Shown: piece after piece, positions 6,032-8,422 of the stretch | Layout of the letters: every line of letters starts with the position of its first letter | Numbering within the stretch: position 1 is the first letter of the stretch | Origin: Odoribacteraceae bacterium | GTDB lineage: Bacteria; Bacteroidota; Bacteroidia; Bacteroidales; Marinifilaceae | NCBI GenBank assembly: GCA_031259905.1 | Contig: JAIRKS010000162.1 | Span: forward strand, 1-8,422 | Length of the DNA stretch: 8,422 bases | Reading direction: 5' to 3' | Notes under the pieces: model-generated | The model's input: the letters and a program-made list of their open reading frames with translations, nothing else | What the model was told of the DNA's origin: nothing | The model's database searches: none | Position numbers and translations under genes: made by a program

Positions 6032-6041
6032 AGGAAAAATG
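6032..6041 (+). promoter_or_regulatory. Weak ribosome-binding site deciding the TPR start
   Basis: AGGA at 6032-6035 lies three bases before ATG 6039, which begins a normal signal peptide (MRKIAYTLVL). The in-frame ATG 27 bases upstream would add MTKKPRQGK before the signal and sits inside a repeat. Confidence 0.5.
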
Positions 6042-8051
6042 AGAAAAATCGCTTACACGCTCGTCCTTTGCCTGGCATACTTCACGGGAGTAGCCCAGTG
6101 GAACACGGATCACATGCTACGCAGTGGCCGTTCGGCACTCGTCCTTGACGACTACGTCAGCGCTATCGAGAACTTCAACCACATCATCCGGGTAAAACCC
6201 TACCTCCCGGAGCCTTACTTCTTCAGGGGACTGGCGAAGCTGAGCCTGGACGACTTCGAGGGAGCGGTGCTCGATTTCTCGGAAGCGATCGCGCTCGACC
6301 CGAACTACCTGCACGCGTACGCCTACCGTGGCATCGCGCGGCATCACCTGAAAAAATACGAGGAAGCGATACAGGACTACAACACCGCCCTCTCGATCAA
6401 CCCCACCGAGGCATACATCTACGCCAACCGCGCCATCACCTGGAGCGAGACCGGCGACCACGCCGCCGCCGAGAGAGACTACGCGAAAGCCCTCATCATC
6501 GACAACAAACTGCTCGCCGTCTACCTGAACCGCGCCATCTCGCGGGAAGGCCGGGGAGACAGGGCCGGCGCCCTGGCCGACTGTAACGAGGCCATCGAGC
6601 TACACGCCTTCTCGGACGAGGCATACGGCTTGCGGGGCTACCTGAAATTCCAGAACAAGCAGCACGCCGCGGCGATAGAAGACTACAACCGGGCGCTGAA
6701 AGTGAACCCCCTCAACAAGCGCGTCCTCATGAGCCGCGCGATCGCCTGGTACGAGATGCTGAAATTCCCCGAGGCGCTGGCCGACTACACGCGCGTGCTG
6801 GAAATCGACAGCACCGACTCCCACGCCTACTACAACCGCGCGCTGCTCCGCGCGGAGATCGGGGAATACAACAACGCCATCGACGACCTCAACGAGGTGC
6901 TGAAACTAAACCAGGACAACATCCTCGTCTACTTCAACCGGGGACTCCTGAGGATGGAAACGGGAGACCGAGAAGGCGCGCGCGACGACTTCTCGGAGAG
7001 CATCTCCCTCTACCCCGACTTCGTGAACGCCTACCTCGCGCGTGCCGAGGCGACCATCCGCGACGGGAACCCGGACTCGAAAGCCCCTGACACGCCATCC
7101 GCTACCGATCGCGAGGCAGCCGCCCGCGACAGGGCAAAAGCACGCGAGATCATGGAACGCTACCAGCGCATGAAAGAAGGAGACAGGAACGCCCTCGTCG
7201 ACACGACCGAGAACTTCCGTCGCCTCGTCGACTTCAACGCGCGCGAGGACCGCGTCAAGGAAGTCATCAACGGCCGCCTGCAAGACAAAAACGTCATCAT
7301 CGAGCTACAAGACGAGTTCACCGTACAGTACCTCGACATCGACACCCTGCGGAAAGGCCGCGTGCAATACTTCAACAAGCACCTCATGGCCTACAACCAG
7401 GAACACAACTACCAGCCCGCGCTCACCATCTCCAACAAGTACACCCCCCTCCCGCCGGAATTCCTCCAGGAACAAATCGAGCAACTCTCCCGGCGCCTCC
7501 GCGAAAACAACGAGGACACCGACGCCCTCCTCCTCCGCGGCGGATTCTACCTCCACCGCGGCGAGTACACCCGCGCGATAGAAGACTTCAAGACCATCAC
7601 CGAAAAACACCCCGACCACCTCCTCGCCCGCTTCAACCTCGCCAACGCCCGCGTGCAGATGTACGACTACATCGAATCGGTACAAAACAGATCACCGCGC
7701 GCCCGCCTCGGCGAGACAAACGCCCCCTCCCGCGTCATCGACTACTCCCTCATGCTCGACGACTACCAACGCTGCCTCGACATCGACCCCGCCTTCCTCT
7801 TCGCCACCTTCAACGTGGCCAACGTCCGCGTCAAAAACGGAGACATCGACCTCGCCATACAACTCTACACCCGCGTCATCGAGCAAGACAGGGAAATCGC
7901 CGAGGCATACTACAACCGCGGGCTACTCTACATCTACAAGGGAGAAACATCACGCGCCGTCGCCGACCTCGGCAAGGCCGGCGAACTCGGGCTAACCGAC
8001 GCCTACAGCGTCATCAAACGATACGGCAACACCCCGCGCGACAACCGCTAA
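6039..8051 (+). CDS. Exported tetratricopeptide-repeat protein
   Basis: This 670-residue protein has a Sec signal peptide with probable cleavage after residue 19 (TGVA/QW). About nine back-to-back TPR units of 34 residues run from about 24 to 335, each with the GxAxxxxxxYxxAIxDYxxALxxxP pattern (for example around 91-124, 226-260 and 261-294). A charged, poorly repeated linker spans about 340-490, including REAAARDRAKARE and LQDEFTVQYLDIDTLRKG. More TPR units follow at about 494-527 and from 572 to 655. A stretch of about 540-570 interrupts the second group. There is no lipobox and no further membrane span, so it should be soluble in the periplasm or peripherally bound. TPR arrays bind peptides or partner proteins; no catalytic domain is visible. 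Third codon positions are overwhelmingly C or G. The gene stands alone on its strand. Partner proteins cannot be inferred. Confidence 0.85.
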   Translation: MRKIAYTLVLCLAYFTGVAQWNTDHMLRSGRSALVLDDYVSAIENFNHIIRVKPYLPEPYFFRGLAKLSLDDFEGAVLDFSEAIALDPNYLHAYAYRGIARHHLKKYEEAIQDYNTALSINPTEAYIYANRAITWSETGDHAAAERDYAKALIIDNKLLAVYLNRAISREGRGDRAGALADCNEAIELHAFSDEAYGLRGYLKFQNKQHAAAIEDYNRALKVNPLNKRVLMSRAIAWYEMLKFPEALADYTRVLEIDSTDSHAYYNRALLRAEIGEYNNAIDDLNEVLKLNQDNILVYFNRGLLRMETGDREGARDDFSESISLYPDFVNAYLARAEATIRDGNPDSKAPDTPSATDREAAARDRAKAREIMERYQRMKEGDRNALVDTTENFRRLVDFNAREDRVKEVINGRLQDKNVIIELQDEFTVQYLDIDTLRKGRVQYFNKHLMAYNQEHNYQPALTISNKYTPLPPEFLQEQIEQLSRRLRENNEDTDALLLRGGFYLHRGEYTRAIEDFKTITEKHPDHLLARFNLANARVQMYDYIESVQNRSPRARLGETNAPSRVIDYSLMLDDYQRCLDIDPAFLFATFNVANVRVKNGDIDLAIQLYTRVIEQDREIAEAYYNRGLLYIYKGETSRAVADLGKAGELGLTDAYSVIKRYGNTPRDNR

Positions 8052-8096
8052 CCCCCGCCAGCGCACCGGGGGCAACCCTCCGCCAGCGCGCCGGCG
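8052..8096. repeat. Short GC-rich intergenic stretch with a 15-bp direct repeat
   Basis: CCGCCAGCGCACCGG (8055-8069) and CCGCCAGCGCGCCGG (8080-8094) match at 14 of 15 bases. A 6-bp stem CCCCCG/CGGGGG (8052-8057 and 8067-8072) overlaps the first copy. The stretch separates two convergent genes. There is no T-tract, so a terminator role is only possible. Confidence 0.6.
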
Positions 8097-8422
8097 TCAC
8101 CCCCCGCCCGTCCGCACCCGCCACTCCTTCGGGTAATAATTATTCACGCGTCCCCCCACCCCCTTCACCCACCCGAGGGCGATCGAGTGATAAGTAACCA
8201 CCGCCCACTCCCCGCGCGGCACGTCGAGACGCGCGTCCTCCTTCCGCAAAAACCGCGACGCCGTCTCCAGGTCCACCTCCCGCGTCGCCACCCTTTCCCG
8301 CGGCAACCCCGCCCAGAGAGCCAGCGCGTGCGACACCCGCGCGGCGTCCCCCTCCATCACCTCGACCCCCTTGTAAAGAACGCCGACCCGCCCCTCCAGG
8401 CACCGGACAAACCCCGCGTGAG
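8097..8422 (-). CDS. rRNA cytosine-C5-methyltransferase (RsmF-like), C-terminal part only
   Basis: The last 107 codons of a minus-strand gene are visible. The reading frame is open to the window edge, so the 5' part lies beyond 8422. The end pattern, with TASRFLRKEDARLD, a VVTYHSIALGWVKG segment and NNYYPKEWRV just before the stop, is the C-terminal domain of Bacteroidota NOL1/NOP2/Sun (RsmF/YebU-type) enzymes, which methylate cytosine C5 in 16S rRNA using S-adenosylmethionine. Upstream residues GRVGVLYKGVEVMEGD and HALALW also fit. This region is the RNA-binding tail; the catalytic Rossmann domain with its cysteines is outside the window. The internal GTG at 8360 is not the true start because the family-like sequence continues past it. 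The gene converges on the TPR gene with 45 bp between stops. Confidence 0.85.
   Translation of the reverse strand, partial: HAGFVRCLEGRVGVLYKGVEVMEGDAARVSHALALWAGLPRERVATREVDLETASRFLRKEDARLDVPRGEWAVVTYHSIALGWVKGVGGRVNNYYPKEWRVRTGGG

Noticed and set aside
6012..6038. Upstream ATG for the TPR protein
   Set aside because: It lies inside a direct repeat and would put nine polar residues ahead of the signal peptide. ATG 6039 has an AGGA just before it.
5793..6113. 106-residue minus-strand frame with VYIPVLK-like heptads
   Set aside because: It reads through the kelch terminator, the repeat array and the TPR signal sequence. The heptads simply reflect the 21-bp DNA period.
8140..8403. 87-residue Gly/Arg-rich minus-strand frame
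   Set aside because: It overlaps the methyltransferase end in another frame. The NNYYPKEWR frame is clearly the real one.

Overview
The window looks like chromosomal DNA of a GC-rich member of Bacteroidota, probably Bacteroidales. An Odoribacteraceae-like origin is only a guess. The evidence is a DUF4270 lipoprotein, a DUF4369/TlpA-type thioredoxin lipoprotein, a Bacteroidota-type promoter (TAnnTTTG) instead of -35/-10 boxes, mostly AT-rich leaders without a strong Shine-Dalgarno sequence, and a partial rRNA m5C-methyltransferase ending in the NNYYPKEWR signature. No tRNA, rRNA, CRISPR array or transposase gene was seen.

Layout. Bases 1-380 (+) hold the 3' part of a decayed gene, probably DUF6261 family. 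It starts in a 21-bp coding repeat, has an in-frame TGA, and its last codons run into a large nested palindrome. Bases 327-649 form that imperfect palindrome, with arms of about 155 bp, hairpins inside each arm and a perfect hairpin at the centre. A GC-rich hairpin at 664-691 lies just past the next operon. Bases 4439 to 720 (-) are a compact three-gene operon: DUF4270 lipoprotein, FadL/OmpP1-like outer-membrane barrel, and DUF4369-TlpA thioredoxin lipoprotein (gaps of 12 and 30 bp). Bases 4440-4674 are a divergent control region with a recognisable promoter and small dyads. Bases 4675-5796 (+) encode a six-bladed kelch-type propeller lipoprotein, followed by an intrinsic terminator. Bases 5861-6020 hold seven spaced copies of a CCGGRAT-core repeat, five of them in a 21-22 bp tandem array, upstream of a secreted 670-residue TPR protein (6039-8051, +). 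Bases 8097-8422 (-) are the C-terminal end of an RsmF-like rRNA methyltransferase that continues beyond the window.

How the genes may work together. All four complete genes at 720-5796 encode envelope proteins: three lipoproteins and one outer-membrane barrel. The TPR protein is also exported. The operon and the divergent kelch gene could form one envelope module (barrel, lipoprotein partners, thiol reductant), but this rests on proximity alone. The least ordinary parts of the window are the non-coding structures: the nested palindrome with a compensatory base-pair change between its arms, and the helically phased repeat array ahead of the TPR gene.
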